A DNA stretch of 64,000 bases, taken from Burkholderia sp. Leaf177. Its GTDB lineage: Bacteria > Pseudomonadota > Gammaproteobacteria > Burkholderiales > Burkholderiaceae. How positions within the stretch are numbered: position 1 is the first letter of the stretch; each line of letters starts with the position of its first letter. The stretch spans positions 1-64,000 of the forward strand of contig NZ_LMPF01000002.1 in the NCBI RefSeq assembly GCF_001424345.1, read 5' to 3'. The notes under the pieces are model-generated. The model was not told the origin of the DNA. It searched no databases and saw only the letters and a list, made by a program, of their open reading frames with translations. The position numbers and the translations under genes were made by a program. Shown here piece by piece: positions 34,308-44,464 of the stretch.

Positions 34308-34383
34308 TGGGGTGGCTGATGGGGCTCGAACCCACGACAACAGGAATCACAATCCTGGACTCTACCAACTGAGCTACAGCCAC
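34308..34383 (-). tRNA. tRNA-His (anticodon GUG)
   Basis: The 76-nt cloverleaf has anticodon loop TTGTGAT, the T-loop GTTCGAG and an encoded CCA. It shows the histidine identity mark: an extra 5' G (position -1) facing C73. An AT-rich -10 element (TATAAT, 34444-34449) lies about 60 bp upstream on the minus strand. Confidence 0.96.
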
Positions 34384-34443
34384 CACTGACTTACTTCTTT
34401 CTCTGGCGCACCAAAAAACAGGCTTGCTGAATCGAGAAACGAG

Positions 34444-34449
34444 ATTATA
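34444..34449 (-). promoter_or_regulatory. candidate -10 element for tRNA-His
   Basis: There is a perfect TATAAT on the minus strand between dusA and tRNA-His. No good -35 hexamer is seen at 16-18 bp, so it is only a candidate. Transcription from the dusA side is the alternative. Confidence 0.35.
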
Positions 34450-34477
34450 CGAACAAAGATTCAGTTTGCCTAGTCCC

Positions 34478-35479
34478 TTATTCGATCAATTCGGCCGATT
34501 CCCGTAGATGCGTGCGCGCTTCGTCGAAGATGGCGAGATCGCCAGTTGCAAGCCGACGGCTATCCGACAGAACGCGACGCCAGCCGCGCGCACCCGGCGC
34601 GCCGCGATACAAACCGAGCGCATGCCGCGTGATGCCGCCAAGATACGTTCCACGCGCCACTTCCTCGCGTGCGTATTCAATCAACCCAGCTTCGATCTCT
34701 TCTCGGGAAAGGATCGCCGTTGAAGATCCATAGAACCTCGAATCCACGCCCGCCAGCACGTAGGGGTTGTGATACGCCTCGCGCCCAAGCATGACGCCGT
34801 CGACGTGTTTGAGATGTTCTTCCACTTCATCGAGCGTCTTGATGCCACCGTTGATCGAAATCTCCAGATGCGGAAAATCACGCTTCAACTGGTACGCGTA
34901 TTCGTACTTCAGCGGCGGAATCTCGCGGTTTTCCTTCGGGCTCAAGCCCTTGAGAATCGCGTTGCGCGCATGGACGATAAACACTTCGCAACCCGCTTCA
35001 GCAACCGTGCCCACGAAGTCACGGACGAACGCAAAGTCCTCGACTGCATCAACTCCAATCCGATGTTTGACCGTGACGGGAATCGATACCGCATCGCGCA
35101 TCGCTTTCACGCAATCGGCGACGAGTTGCGGTTCGTTCATCAGGCACGCGCCAAACGCCCCGCGCTGGACACGCTCGGAAGGACAGCCGCAATTCAGGTT
35201 GATTTCGTCGTAGCCCCATTGTTCGCCGAGCTTTGCGCTATGGGCGAGGTCGGCCGGCTCGCTGCCGCCGAGCTGCAACGCAACGGGCGCCTCACCGGGC
35301 GTGAACGCGAGATGGCGGACGACGTCGCCATGCAGCAACGCGCCGGTCGTCACCATTTCCGTGTAAAGCCACGTGTGGCGCGAGATCATGCGATGGAGCG
35401 AACGACAATGCCGGTCGGTCCAGTCCATCATCGGGGCCACGCTGACGCGGCGAGGGCTGATTTTTGATGCTGTAGACAT
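34478..35479 (-). CDS. dusA: tRNA-dihydrouridine synthase A
   Basis: This 333-residue flavoenzyme reduces uridines 20/20a of tRNA to dihydrouridine. It opens with the FMN-site motif VAPMMDWTDRHCR (residues 14-26), has the active cysteine in INLNCGCPSERVQRGAFGAC (about residues 92-111), and has SINGGIKTLDE and VMLGREAYHNP in the barrel. The length fits DusA rather than DusB or DusC. It lies directly upstream of tRNA-His on the same strand. Confidence 0.95.
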   Translation of the reverse strand: MSTASKISPRRVSVAPMMDWTDRHCRSLHRMISRHTWLYTEMVTTGALLHGDVVRHLAFTPGEAPVALQLGGSEPADLAHSAKLGEQWGYDEINLNCGCPSERVQRGAFGACLMNEPQLVADCVKAMRDAVSIPVTVKHRIGVDAVEDFAFVRDFVGTVAEAGCEVFIVHARNAILKGLSPKENREIPPLKYEYAYQLKRDFPHLEISINGGIKTLDEVEEHLKHVDGVMLGREAYHNPYVLAGVDSRFYGSSTAILSREEIEAGLIEYAREEVARGTYLGGITRHALGLYRGAPGARGWRRVLSDSRRLATGDLAIFDEARTHLRESAELIE

Positions 35480-35580
35480 GAAAACTGCTGATTCTGAGGC
35501 GTGAAGCGCGTTCTCGCGCCGAATACATAATTTTACCGCAACGCTTCAAGAACGATCCGAGCCATATCTTTGGCCTGTTT

Positions 35581-37023
35581 TCAGCTCCGTTTGTTCCGTC
35601 CGCTAACTTCCGCCCCCGCGTCCCGATGCAAGCTGAACAAATCAGCCACGCCCAGCAAACCCACCGCCGCAACAATCAAGAACGCGATGCTGAAATCGGC
35701 GGGAGTAACCGTCTGCGAATCGTGGCCATGCATCCATTCCGCGAGCCTCAGCGCGATCGCGCCCAGCGCAACGCCCACGCCCATCGTCAGTTGAAACAAC
35801 GTGCTCGATAACGCCGACGCGCCGCTCATCTGCGCCTTCGGGACATCGGCGAAACTGAGCGTGTTGAGCGCCGTGAACTGCAGCGAGCGCGACATTCCGC
35901 TCGCGAACAACACGGCGACGATGATCCACGTCGGCGTGGTGGGCGTGATCAGGCTCATCACCGCCAGCGATATCGCCGCGATCACGCCATTCACGAGCAG
36001 CACGGAACGAAAGCCGTAACGCCGGACGATGGGCGTGGTAACGAGTTTCATCGATAAATTGCCGGCAAAAACGGACAAAGTCAGCAGCCCCGACTGAAAC
36101 GCATTCAGCCCGAAACCGACCTGGAACATGAGCGGCAACAGGAAAGGCACGGCGCTGATCGATACGCGGAATAGCGAGCCACCGCCCATCGCGACGGCGA
36201 AAGTCTTGATCTTCAATGACTTGAGATCGACCACGGGTTCGCTCGAACGCCGCAAATGCAGCCACGCGCCGGCGCTCGCCAGCACCCCCGCGGCAATCAG
36301 CGCGCTCGTGAAAACCCACGGCGTGCCGTTGCGGCCGATGAGTTCCATCGCGTAGAGGAGGGTCGTGCACGCCAGACCGCACAGAACGAAGCCCAGGAAA
36401 TCGAAACGTCGGCCGGCGTGCTCGCGGGTGTTATCGAGGAAACGAAGCGCGAGCGCGAGACCAATGATTCCCAGCGGCAGGTTCAGATAAAAGATCCATC
36501 GCCAGGACGAGTATGTGGTGATGAATCCACCTAGCGGCGGACCGATCACCGGCGCAACGAGACCGGGCCACGTGATGATCGAGATCGCGCGCATCAGGCC
36601 GTCCTTGGGCGTCGCGCGCAGCACGGCGAGCCGGCCGACGGGCACCATCATCGCGCCGCCGATGCCCTGGAGCACGCGCGCGGCAGTGAACATCGGCAAG
36701 GTGGAAGTCAAGCCGCACAGCACGGATGCCACCGTGAACACGGCTATGGCGCTGCCGAACACGGTGCGCAAGCCGAAGCGGTCGGCGGCCCAGCCACTGA
36801 TCGGGATGAACACGGCAAGGGTCAGCAAATACGAGGTGATGCCAAGACTCAGGTCCACCGGATGCAGCCCGAACGACTGCGCCATCTGCGGCAGCGCAGT
36901 CGCGATGATCGTGCCGTCCAGGTTCTCCATGAAGAACGTGGCCGCTACCAGCATGACGATAACGGACGACCCGCGCGGGTTTGTCTGTTGCGATGTGTCG
37001 CGGGCAAGGTCGGGGGCCTGCAT
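35581..37023 (-). CDS. MFS drug/solute exporter, DHA2 type
   Basis: The 480-residue inner-membrane protein has about 14 hydrophobic helices and DHA2 marks: FMENLDGTIIATALPQM in helix 1 (residues 31-47), GWAADRFGLRTVFG between helices 2 and 3, and VLQGIGGAMMVPVGRL (about residues 118-133) in helix 4. It exports drugs or metabolites using the proton gradient. No membrane-fusion protein (EmrA-like) is adjacent, so it may act alone. Substrate unknown. Confidence 0.9.
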   Translation of the reverse strand: MQAPDLARDTSQQTNPRGSSVIVMLVAATFFMENLDGTIIATALPQMAQSFGLHPVDLSLGITSYLLTLAVFIPISGWAADRFGLRTVFGSAIAVFTVASVLCGLTSTLPMFTAARVLQGIGGAMMVPVGRLAVLRATPKDGLMRAISIITWPGLVAPVIGPPLGGFITTYSSWRWIFYLNLPLGIIGLALALRFLDNTREHAGRRFDFLGFVLCGLACTTLLYAMELIGRNGTPWVFTSALIAAGVLASAGAWLHLRRSSEPVVDLKSLKIKTFAVAMGGGSLFRVSISAVPFLLPLMFQVGFGLNAFQSGLLTLSVFAGNLSMKLVTTPIVRRYGFRSVLLVNGVIAAISLAVMSLITPTTPTWIIVAVLFASGMSRSLQFTALNTLSFADVPKAQMSGASALSSTLFQLTMGVGVALGAIALRLAEWMHGHDSQTVTPADFSIAFLIVAAVGLLGVADLFSLHRDAGAEVSGRNKRS

Positions 37024-37194
37024 TGAAAGCGTTCTCCTGCGGCTTGGGTGTAAGGCAATAAAAGCTGAACGGAAAGTTTCTTGTCAGGAACACGCGATGA
37101 AAGCGCCAGCCGCTGCAACAAGGCCCGCGCTATGGTAGCTTCGGCGTCTGGCTCGATGCCTTAAAACCTGAACACAACCATGGGGAAGCACGCG

Positions 37195-38247
37195 ATGGAG
37201 TACCGGAAACTCGGTGGAACGGATGTCAATGTGAGCCTGATCGGACTGGGCACGATGACCTGGGGCGAACAGAACACGGAAGCCGAGGCGCACGCGCAAA
37301 TCGACGCCGCGCTCGCCGCCGGCATCAACCTGATCGACGCCGCCGAAATGTATCCGGTGCCGCCGCGCCCCGAAACGCAAGGACGCACGGAAGAGTACAT
37401 CGGCACGTGGTTGCACGCGCATCCGGCCGAACGCGAGAAGATCGTGCTGGCCACGAAAATCGCCGGACCGGCGCGGCAGCCGCACAACCCGCGTCATATC
37501 CGCGGCGAAGGCAACCAGTTTGACCGGAAGAACTTGTCGGAAGCGATCCATTCGAGCCTCGCGCGTCTGCAGACGGATTACATCGATTTGTATCAGTTGC
37601 ACTGGCCGGATCGCAGCACGATGACGTTCGGCCGCGCGAATTATCCGTGGATTCAGGATGAATACACGGTGCCTATCGAAGAGACGTTGGGCGTCCTTGG
37701 CGAGTTTGTGAAAGCGGGCAAGATCCGGCACGTCGGGGTATCGAACGAGACGCCTTGGGGTGTCTCACAGTTTCTCAACGCCGCCAGCAAGCTCGACTTG
37801 CCGCGCATTGTCAGCATCCAGAATCCGTATAGCCTCGTGAACCGCACGTTCGAAGCAGGGCTCTCCGAATTCACGCACAAGGAAGGTGTCGGCCTGCTTG
37901 CATATTCGCCGATGGCCTTCGGCTGGCTCTCCGGCAAGTACGAAGGCGGCGCGCGTCCGGACGGCGCGCGGATCACGCTGTTCGAGCGTTTTCAGCGCTA
38001 CAGCAAGCCGCACGCGGTGAAGGCGGTCAGCGCTTATGTTGAACTTGCGCGGCGTCATGGCCTGAGCCCGGCGCAGCTTTCGCTGGCGTTCGTCAACAGC
38101 CGGCCGTTCACGACCAGCACGCTGATCGGCGCCACGTCGCTTGCGCAATTGCAAGAGAACATTGGCAGCGTGGACGTAAAATTGTCAGATGAAATTCTCG
38201 CGGAAATCGATGCAATCCACGAGCTTCAGCCTAACCCCGCGCCTTGA
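37195..38247 (+). CDS. tas: NADP(H)-dependent aldo/keto reductase Tas
   Basis: The 350-residue protein is a close relative of E. coli Tas, with GLGTMTWGEQNTEAEAHAQI, the catalytic-region sequence NLIDAAEMYPVPPRPETQG (Asp and Tyr of the tetrad), and IGVSNETPWG-like and GATSLAQLQENI segments. It reduces carbonyl compounds with NADPH in the cytosol. The ATG at 37195 has GGGGA about 9 nt upstream. An earlier ATG at 37180 would add five residues and lacks a ribosome site. Monocistronic. Confidence 0.93.
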   Translation: MEYRKLGGTDVNVSLIGLGTMTWGEQNTEAEAHAQIDAALAAGINLIDAAEMYPVPPRPETQGRTEEYIGTWLHAHPAEREKIVLATKIAGPARQPHNPRHIRGEGNQFDRKNLSEAIHSSLARLQTDYIDLYQLHWPDRSTMTFGRANYPWIQDEYTVPIEETLGVLGEFVKAGKIRHVGVSNETPWGVSQFLNAASKLDLPRIVSIQNPYSLVNRTFEAGLSEFTHKEGVGLLAYSPMAFGWLSGKYEGGARPDGARITLFERFQRYSKPHAVKAVSAYVELARRHGLSPAQLSLAFVNSRPFTTSTLIGATSLAQLQENIGSVDVKLSDEILAEIDAIHELQPNPAP

Positions 38248-38544
38248 TCGCTCACCGAAAATTGTCACGCGCGGCCGTTACGCTGGCTGAGTACGCTAGT
38301 CGAAGGCTGCTACGAAAAATTACTGTTTGCGTTCGTTTTTGCATGGTTTCAAGCGTAAAGTTGTTGTCTCAATCAGTGTCGTAATCGTCTGTCATAAGCC
38401 ACGTCGGGCCTTTAACGGCGTGCGCTTCGTTGTTCTTTGGTGACGCGCCAGTTTTCATGGCACTACACTTGCTCGAAGGACCCGGTTGCCCGCTGTGGCG
38501 CCTTTCGTGCCTCAGCGCGCCCTACGCAAAAGGAGTCGTCGCTC
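38248..38544. other. 297-bp intergenic region upstream of transketolase
   Basis: Nothing coding is supported. The 5' part is fairly AT-rich and is the likely promoter region of tkt. No operator-like palindrome stands out. The tkt ribosome site AAGGAG lies at its end. Confidence 0.5.
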
Positions 38545-40638
38545 ATGCCGCAAACCCCCTCGAACTCGTCCGATCTCGACACTCTCGCGATTAATACCAT
38601 CCGCACGCTGTCCATGGACGCCGTGCAAAAGGCCAATTCGGGACACCCCGGAACGCCGATGGCGCTCGCGCCGGTCGGGTTTCATCTGTGGCAAAACCAT
38701 CTACGTTATGACCCGGCCGAGCCGTTATGGCCGAATCGCGACCGCTTTGTGTTGTCGGTGGGTCATGCTTCCATGCTGCTTTATTCGCTGCTGCATTTGA
38801 CGGGCGTCAAGGCCGTCGACCACGCCGGCAAGCCGACGAATGGTCCTGCGGTATCGCTGGATGACATCAAGAATTTCCGGCAACTGGACAGTAAGACGCC
38901 GGGTCATCCGGAATACCGGATGACAACGGGCGTTGAAACCACCACGGGCCCGCTCGGCCAAGGCTTGGGGAATAGCGTAGGCATGGCAATGGCCGCGCGC
39001 TGGTACGAGGCGCGTTTCAACAAGCCCGACGCAAAGATTTTCGACTATCGCGTGTACACGCTTTGTGGCGATGGCGACATGATGGAAGGCATCTCGCACG
39101 AAGCGGCATCCATGGCCGGTCACCTGAAGTTGTCCAACCTGATCTGGATCTACGACAGCAACCGCGTGACGATTGAAGGGCACACGGATCTGGCGTATAG
39201 CGACGACGTGGAAACGCGTTTCAAGGGATACCACTGGAACACGATCCACGTGGACGACGCCAACGACGCCGGCGCGCTGGAAGCCGCGCTGAACCAGGCG
39301 AAGGCCAGCACCGACAAGCCGACGTTGATCGTGGTGAAAAGCATTATCGGCTGGGGCGCGCCGCACAAGCAGGATACGTCGGCGGCGCACGGCGAGCCGC
39401 TCGGCGCGGATGAAATCAAGCTCGCGAAGAAGTTCTATGGCTGGCCGGAAGACGCGAGTTTCCTTGTGCCGGACGGCGTGTACGCGCACTTCAACGAGGG
39501 CTTTGGTGCACGCGGCAAGGCAGCGCGCGAGGCGTGGCAGAAGAGCTTCGATGAATACTCGAAGAAATATCCCGACCTTGCGAAGGAGTTCGCGCAGATC
39601 GAGGAGCACGAACTGCCGGAAGGCTGGGACGCGGACATTCCTGTATTCGACGCCGATGCCAAAGGCGTGGCGTCGCGCGAATCGTCGGGCAAGGTCCTGA
39701 ACGCGATCGCCAAACGCATTCCATGGATGATCGGCGGCTCGGCGGATTTGTCGCCATCGACGAAAACCGATCTGAAGTTCGAAGGCGCGGGAAGCTTCGA
39801 GTACGACAACTACGCCGGCCGGAACCTGCATTTCGGCATTCGCGAACATGTGATGGGCGCGATCTGCAACGGCTTGGCTTTATCGAATTTGCGGCCTTAC
39901 GGTTCGACTTTCCTGATTTTCAGCGACTACATGAAGCCGCCGATCCGCCTTTCCGCGATCATGGAAGTGCCCGTGGTCTACGTGTTCACGCACGATTCCA
40001 TCGGTGTGGGCGAGGACGGTCCTACGCACCAGCCGATCGAACAGCTTGCCTCATTGCGCGGCGTACCGGGCTTGAGCACCTTCCGTCCGGGCGATGCCAA
40101 CGAAGTCGGCGAAGCATGGCGCTTCGCGTTGAATCAACCGCAGACGCCGGCTTGTATTGTAGTGTCGCGTCAGCCAATGCCGACGTTCGACCGCTCGAAA
40201 TATGCATCGGCGAAGGGCGTGCACAAGGGCGCCTACATTCTCGCCGATGCCGACAACGGCAAGAAGCCCGAAGTCATTCTGATGGGCACGGGTACGGAAG
40301 TGGGCGTGTGTATCGAGACATACGAGAAGCTCAAGGCTGAAGGAATTTCCGCGCGCGTGGTCTCCATGCCGTCCTGGGATGTGTTCGAGAAGCAGGACAT
40401 GGAATACAAGGAATCGGTCTTGCCGCCGGATGTGGATGCACGCGTGTGCGTGGAACAGGCCGGGTCGCTTGGCTGGGATCGATACGTGGGGCGTCTCGGC
40501 TCGGAGATCGTGATGCATACGTTCGGGGCATCGGCGCCGCTCGCCGACCTGAAGAAGAAGTTCGGCTTCACGCCGGAACACGTCTACGAAGAAGCCAAGA
40601 AGCAGATCGAACGCGTCAAAACCAGCCATAAGGAGTAA
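38545..40638 (+). CDS. tkt: transketolase
   Basis: The 697-residue cytosolic thiamine-diphosphate enzyme moves two-carbon ketol units in the pentose phosphate and Calvin-type pathways. It has DAVQKANSGHPGTPMALAP near the N-terminus, TTGPLGQGLGNSVGMA, the cofactor motif LCGDGDMMEGISHEAASMAG and NLHFGIREHVMG with the essential Glu. AAGGAG lies 9 nt before the ATG at 38545. A longer frame to 38437 adds unrelated sequence. It is followed after 6 bp by a 6-phosphogluconate dehydrogenase gene, so both branches of the pentose phosphate pathway share an operon. Confidence 0.96.
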   Translation: MPQTPSNSSDLDTLAINTIRTLSMDAVQKANSGHPGTPMALAPVGFHLWQNHLRYDPAEPLWPNRDRFVLSVGHASMLLYSLLHLTGVKAVDHAGKPTNGPAVSLDDIKNFRQLDSKTPGHPEYRMTTGVETTTGPLGQGLGNSVGMAMAARWYEARFNKPDAKIFDYRVYTLCGDGDMMEGISHEAASMAGHLKLSNLIWIYDSNRVTIEGHTDLAYSDDVETRFKGYHWNTIHVDDANDAGALEAALNQAKASTDKPTLIVVKSIIGWGAPHKQDTSAAHGEPLGADEIKLAKKFYGWPEDASFLVPDGVYAHFNEGFGARGKAAREAWQKSFDEYSKKYPDLAKEFAQIEEHELPEGWDADIPVFDADAKGVASRESSGKVLNAIAKRIPWMIGGSADLSPSTKTDLKFEGAGSFEYDNYAGRNLHFGIREHVMGAICNGLALSNLRPYGSTFLIFSDYMKPPIRLSAIMEVPVVYVFTHDSIGVGEDGPTHQPIEQLASLRGVPGLSTFRPGDANEVGEAWRFALNQPQTPACIVVSRQPMPTFDRSKYASAKGVHKGAYILADADNGKKPEVILMGTGTEVGVCIETYEKLKAEGISARVVSMPSWDVFEKQDMEYKESVLPPDVDARVCVEQAGSLGWDRYVGRLGSEIVMHTFGASAPLADLKKKFGFTPEHVYEEAKKQIERVKTSHKE

Positions 40639-40644
40639 GCGGCC

Positions 40645-41631
40645 ATGCAGATAGGAATCGTCGGATTGGGCAGGATGGGCGCGAATATCGCGCGTCGTCT
40701 CATGCGGGGCAATCAGACCTGCGTGGTCTACGACCACAACCCGGACGCAACGCAAGCCGTGGTCGCCGACGGCGCGACAGGCTCGAGCAACCTTGGCGAT
40801 CTCGTGCAGAAACTTGCGGCGCCGCGCACAGTCTGGCTGATGCTGCCGGCCGGCAAGATCACCGAAGATTCCATGAACGATCTGTACGAGATCCTGGAAG
40901 CGGGTGACACGATCATCGACGGCGGCAACAGCTTCTATAAGGACGACATCATCCACGCGGCAAAGCTCAAGCAAAAGGGCATTCATTTCGTCGATGTGGG
41001 TACGTCGGGCGGCGTGTGGGGACTGGAACGCGGTTATTGCATGATGATCGGCGGCGAGAAAGATGTCGTGCAGCGCCTCGATCCGATCTTCTCCGTGCTC
41101 GCACCAGGACGCGGCGACATTCCTGAAACGCCGAACCGCGAAGGCCGCGATACGCGCGTTGAAAACGGCTATATGTATGTGGGTCCGGTCGGTTCGGGGC
41201 ACTTCGTGAAGATGGTGCACAACGGCATCGAGTACGGTCTGATGCAGGCGTATGCGGAAGGATTCGACATCCTGAAGCACAAGTCGTCGACGGATCTCCC
41301 GGAAGCGCAGCGTTACGACCTCGATCTCGCCGATGTGGCCGAAGTCTGGCGGCGCGGCAGCGTGGTGTCGTCGTGGCTGCTGGATTTGACGGCGGGCGCG
41401 CTAGCGGGCAACGTTTCACTCGACAAGTATTCGAGCGAAGTGGCCGATAGCGGCGAAGGGCGCTGGACCATCGAGGCGGCGATCGAGGAAGCGGTGCCGG
41501 CGCAGGTGTTGTCGGCGGCGCTTTACACGCGCTTTCGTTCCCGCGATGGCAATTCGTTCGCCGACCGGATGTTGTCGGCTATGCGATTCGGTTTCGGCGG
41601 TCACAAGGAGTTCACGCCCGGTCTGAAATAA
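40645..41631 (+). CDS. gnd: 6-phosphogluconate dehydrogenase (decarboxylating), short form
   Basis: The 328-residue enzyme oxidatively decarboxylates 6-phosphogluconate to ribulose 5-phosphate. It shows the dinucleotide motif [16 protein letters not shown] (residues 3-18), [31 protein letters not shown] and [18 protein letters not shown]. It is much shorter than the about 468-residue E. coli Gnd and belongs to the short class, several members of which prefer NAD+. Its ribosome site overlaps the tkt stop codon. The terminator at 41654 closes the operon. Confidence 0.92.
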   Translation: MQIGIVGLGRMGANIARRLMRGNQTCVVYDHNPDATQAVVADGATGSSNLGDLVQKLAAPRTVWLMLPAGKITEDSMNDLYEILEAGDTIIDGGNSFYKDDIIHAAKLKQKGIHFVDVGTSGGVWGLERGYCMMIGGEKDVVQRLDPIFSVLAPGRGDIPETPNREGRDTRVENGYMYVGPVGSGHFVKMVHNGIEYGLMQAYAEGFDILKHKSSTDLPEAQRYDLDLADVAEVWRRGSVVSSWLLDLTAGALAGNVSLDKYSSEVADSGEGRWTIEAAIEEAVPAQVLSAALYTRFRSRDGNSFADRMLSAMRFGFGGHKEFTPGLK

Positions 41632-41653
41632 TGGCGTGAACGAGTAGTTCGAG

Positions 41654-41687
41654 AGCCGCTCACGCGTCGCGCTGAGCGGCTTTTTTT
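41654..41687 (+). terminator. terminator of the tkt-gnd operon
   Basis: AGCCGCTC pairs with GAGCGGCT over a 12-nt loop and is followed by seven T. The T run ends 1 bp before the stop codon of the convergent NodJ-type gene. Confidence 0.85.
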
Positions 41688-41688
41688 G

Positions 41689-42549
41689 TTATCGCATCAT
41701 GCGTCGACGGAACAACATCGCGCAGATGAAAAACGGGATGATCGCGTAGGCCGCAAGCACCGCAACGTGAAGCACGAGTTGCTCTGGCGGACGATCCAGC
41801 ATCGCAGGCCGGATCAACGCAACCGCATGCGACAGGGGCAACAACAACGACACGTGCTGCGCAAGCGCCGGCAACTGCGTCAGCGGGAAAAACACGCCGG
41901 AAAGCAACAACATGGGCGTAAGCGCGAGCGTCTGGTAGAACATGAAAAAATCATAGCTCGGTGCAAGCGCGGTCACGATCATCGCCGTGCTCGAAAACGC
42001 CAGACCGGTCAGGACGATCACCGGCAATGCGTAGAGCATCGACGGAAAACTCGCGTAACCCAGCACGCCTGCGACCAGCATGATCGCGACGCCCGAAAGC
42101 ACCGATTTGCTCGCGGCCCACACGATCTCCGCCAACACGATATCGCCGAGCGTCAAAGGCGTATGCATGATCGCTTCCCACGTGCGCTGGACGTGCATGC
42201 GTGAGAAGCCGGAATACATGGCTTCGAAACTCGCCGACATCATTACGCTCGATGCCACCGTGCCCGCCGCCAGAAACGCGATATACGACACGCCGTCCAC
42301 GTGACCGACCATTAGTCCAAGTCCGAGGCCGAGTCCAAACAGATAGATCATGGGATCGGCGAGATTGCCGAACATCGAGGCGATCGCGAGCTTTTTCCAC
42401 ACGAGATAATTACGCCGCCAGACCGAAATCCAGTTGGTTGCGTTCGCCGGCATGGACGACAGGAACGGCTCGTGGTCGGGCTTCTGCGCCGGCTTTTGTA
42501 CATTGCCCGAGGGAACGTTCGCAGCGTTGGTTTGCGGTTTGCTCGACAT
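41689..42549 (-). CDS. nodJ: ABC-2 type permease, NodJ family
   Basis: The 286-residue inner-membrane protein has six hydrophobic helices and the NodJ-like sequence [20 protein letters not shown]. It pairs with the NodI-type ATPase ending 3 bp upstream. In rhizobia NodIJ exports lipochitin oligosaccharides. Related pairs are widespread in Burkholderiaceae without nodulation genes, and here no nodABC genes are present. Its substrate is therefore unknown and a polysaccharide or lipid-linked saccharide is only a guess. Confidence 0.87.
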   Translation of the reverse strand: MSSKPQTNAANVPSGNVQKPAQKPDHEPFLSSMPANATNWISVWRRNYLVWKKLAIASMFGNLADPMIYLFGLGLGLGLMVGHVDGVSYIAFLAAGTVASSVMMSASFEAMYSGFSRMHVQRTWEAIMHTPLTLGDIVLAEIVWAASKSVLSGVAIMLVAGVLGYASFPSMLYALPVIVLTGLAFSSTAMIVTALAPSYDFFMFYQTLALTPMLLLSGVFFPLTQLPALAQHVSLLLPLSHAVALIRPAMLDRPPEQLVLHVAVLAAYAIIPFFICAMLFRRRMMR

Positions 42550-42552
42550 CGC

Positions 42553-43518
42553 CTAGTCCACCATCTCGCGCCCGGTCAGGCGCAAAAACACGTCTTCAAG
42601 ATTAGCCGGCCTGTGCAGATAACGCACGCCCGGACGGCCCTTCACCCGTTGATGCACGGGAGCGGGGTCATCGACATAACAAAACAGCGTTTCGCCGCTG
42701 ATTTCCATGCGACTTACGAAAGGCGTGAGTTCATCGCGCAGTGCTTGCGGATCGGGGCCATAGATCTCGATCACGTCACAACCGATCACGCTTTCGATCA
42801 ACTCGTCCGGCTTGCCTTCCGCGACCTTGCGTCCTTCTTCGATCACACATAGCCGGTCGCAAAGCCGCTCCGCTTCCTCCATGAAGTGCGTAGTGAGAAG
42901 AATGGTCTTGCCGCGCGATAGCAGCGAACGCAACCGCTCCCAGATGAGATGACGCGCTTGAGGATCGAGACCAGTGGTCGGTTCGTCCATGACGAGGACA
43001 TCGGGGTCGTTCACGAGCGCACGCGCGAGCGTCAGCCGCCGCTTCATGCCGCCCGACAACTCGCCGACTCGCGCGTTCGCCTTGCTTTCGAGGCGCGCGA
43101 ATTCCAGCAGTGATGGAACCACGGCCTCGATTTCGCCGCCGCTCATGCCGAAATACCGGCCGAAGATCAGCAAGTTTTCTCGCACGGTGAAGTCGGGATC
43201 GAGATTGTCGAACTGCGGAACAACGCCCACGCGGCGGCGCGCATAACGCGCTCGGGACGGAATGGGTTCATCGACGAGGCGGATCGTGCCGGCATCCGGC
43301 GCGGCAAGTCCGAGCAGCATCTTGAGCGTGGTGGTCTTGCCCGCGCCGTTCGGGCCGAGGAGTCCAAAACACTCGCCGGGCTGCACATGAAACGACAATC
43401 CATCGACTACCGTTTTGTCGCCATAGTGCTTCCGGACATCGATAAATTCGATGGCGGGACTTGTCGGCGCGTCCGGCAAACGAGTTGCATCCTGAGGTAA
43501 AACTGCTGCATCTGCCAT
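42553..43518 (-). CDS. nodI: ABC exporter ATPase, NodI family
   Basis: The 321-residue cytoplasmic ATPase has Walker [11 protein letters not shown] (about residues 53-62), signature [15 protein letters not shown], Walker [13 protein letters not shown] and an H-loop ([17 protein letters not shown]). The C-terminal 80 residues match the DrrA/NodI-type regulatory extension. It is translated together with the NodJ-type permease after a 3-bp gap. The two-gene unit has no visible partners for periplasmic or outer-membrane steps. Confidence 0.9.
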   Translation of the reverse strand: MADAAVLPQDATRLPDAPTSPAIEFIDVRKHYGDKTVVDGLSFHVQPGECFGLLGPNGAGKTTTLKMLLGLAAPDAGTIRLVDEPIPSRARYARRRVGVVPQFDNLDPDFTVRENLLIFGRYFGMSGGEIEAVVPSLLEFARLESKANARVGELSGGMKRRLTLARALVNDPDVLVMDEPTTGLDPQARHLIWERLRSLLSRGKTILLTTHFMEEAERLCDRLCVIEEGRKVAEGKPDELIESVIGCDVIEIYGPDPQALRDELTPFVSRMEISGETLFCYVDDPAPVHQRVKGRPGVRYLHRPANLEDVFLRLTGREMVD

Positions 43519-43904
43519 GCGTTGGAACTCGGCTTTGGGTCAGGAATCAAGCTGACTAGTTTAATCGATTGCACCAGCGCGGCGCGCCGCCCGGCGTGAC
43601 GTGCACTGCGTGTGCGCATGAGGGTAAATTTCCGAACCCAAACGGCTTCCTGGAAAGGGTAGTGATCGGCTGCGTCGGCCGCCCGTCAAGGGATTGCGCG
43701 TGCTGGCACGCTGCGCGCTTCGGAATTTTCCAGTGACGTAAATGCATTAGCGTTTTCCATCGTTGCAAGCGGTTTGGCGACGCACCATGATGACGGCAAC
43801 GCGGCCGGGGTTTTGCGATCGACTGAGCACGAGGCACAACCCGCAGCACGTTGAAATTGTTTTTTCGATGCCCTTTGCTGCCACGAGCAGCGCGGAGAAC
43901 CACC
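43519..43904. other. 386-bp intergenic region, no gene seen
   Basis: The region lies between the divergent NodI-type and universal-stress genes. Short frames here lack ribosome sites and similarity. It should contain both promoters. I see no strong sigma-70 pair. Confidence 0.5.
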
Positions 43905-44411
43905 ATGGCGAGCTACCGAAAAATCCTGCTGTGCTACGACGGCTCTCGCGAAGGTCGAAAGGCGCTGCGCGACGGCGCGAACCTCGCGCTCGAACTGAAA
44001 GCCGAAACACACTTGCTAGCTGTAGTCGATATGCGCTCGAGCATTGCGCAAAGTGCGGGCCTTCTCACCGATATGGCCTGCGGGCGCTTCGAAGACGCCG
44101 CCCGCGACATCCTGCGCGAAGGCGTGGAATGGCTAACCGAGCGCGGCGTGCACGCCGAGGGTCATTTCGCGTTTGGGCACCCTATCGATGAAATTGCCGG
44201 GCTTGCGCAAAGCCTGCAGGTCGATCTGGTCGTAGTGGGACATCGTTGCCGGACAGGGCTCGCCCGGTGGTGGATGGGCGCGGGCAACACACCGCTGATG
44301 GACCGCGTGTCGTGCAGCATTCTGGTGGCAGTTTCGCCGGTTGGATCGACGGCCGAACAGGAAGATGCAGCGCATGCCGCAGTGCCTGTGAAGGCCGAAG
44401 TCAATGTGTGA
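43905..44411 (+). CDS. universal stress protein (UspA family)
   Basis: The 168-residue cytosolic protein has a UspA fold: KILLCYDGSREGRKALRDGA at the N-terminus and VDLVVVGHRCRTGLARWWMGAGNTP, ending SCSILVAV, in the nucleotide-binding region. The G-2x-G-9x-G(S/T) motif is only partly kept, so ATP binding is uncertain. GGAG lies 8 nt before the ATG at 43905. An upstream in-frame ATG at 43851 would add 18 basic residues and is disfavoured. Confidence 0.9.
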   Translation: MASYRKILLCYDGSREGRKALRDGANLALELKAETHLLAVVDMRSSIAQSAGLLTDMACGRFEDAARDILREGVEWLTERGVHAEGHFAFGHPIDEIAGLAQSLQVDLVVVGHRCRTGLARWWMGAGNTPLMDRVSCSILVAVSPVGSTAEQEDAAHAAVPVKAEVNV

Positions 44412-44464
44412 AACGGGGCGGGGTGTAATGGCTTAGTGCAACGGCTGAAGTCGTTCACTCCCGT

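Noticed and set aside
34308..34383. tRNA-His as an integration site
   Set aside because: Flanking genes look like ordinary core genes, and no integrase or direct repeat of the tRNA end was seen.
41689..43518. NodI/NodJ as evidence of a symbiosis island
   Set aside because: No nodABC, nif or fix genes are present, and NodIJ-type pairs are common in non-symbiotic Burkholderiaceae.
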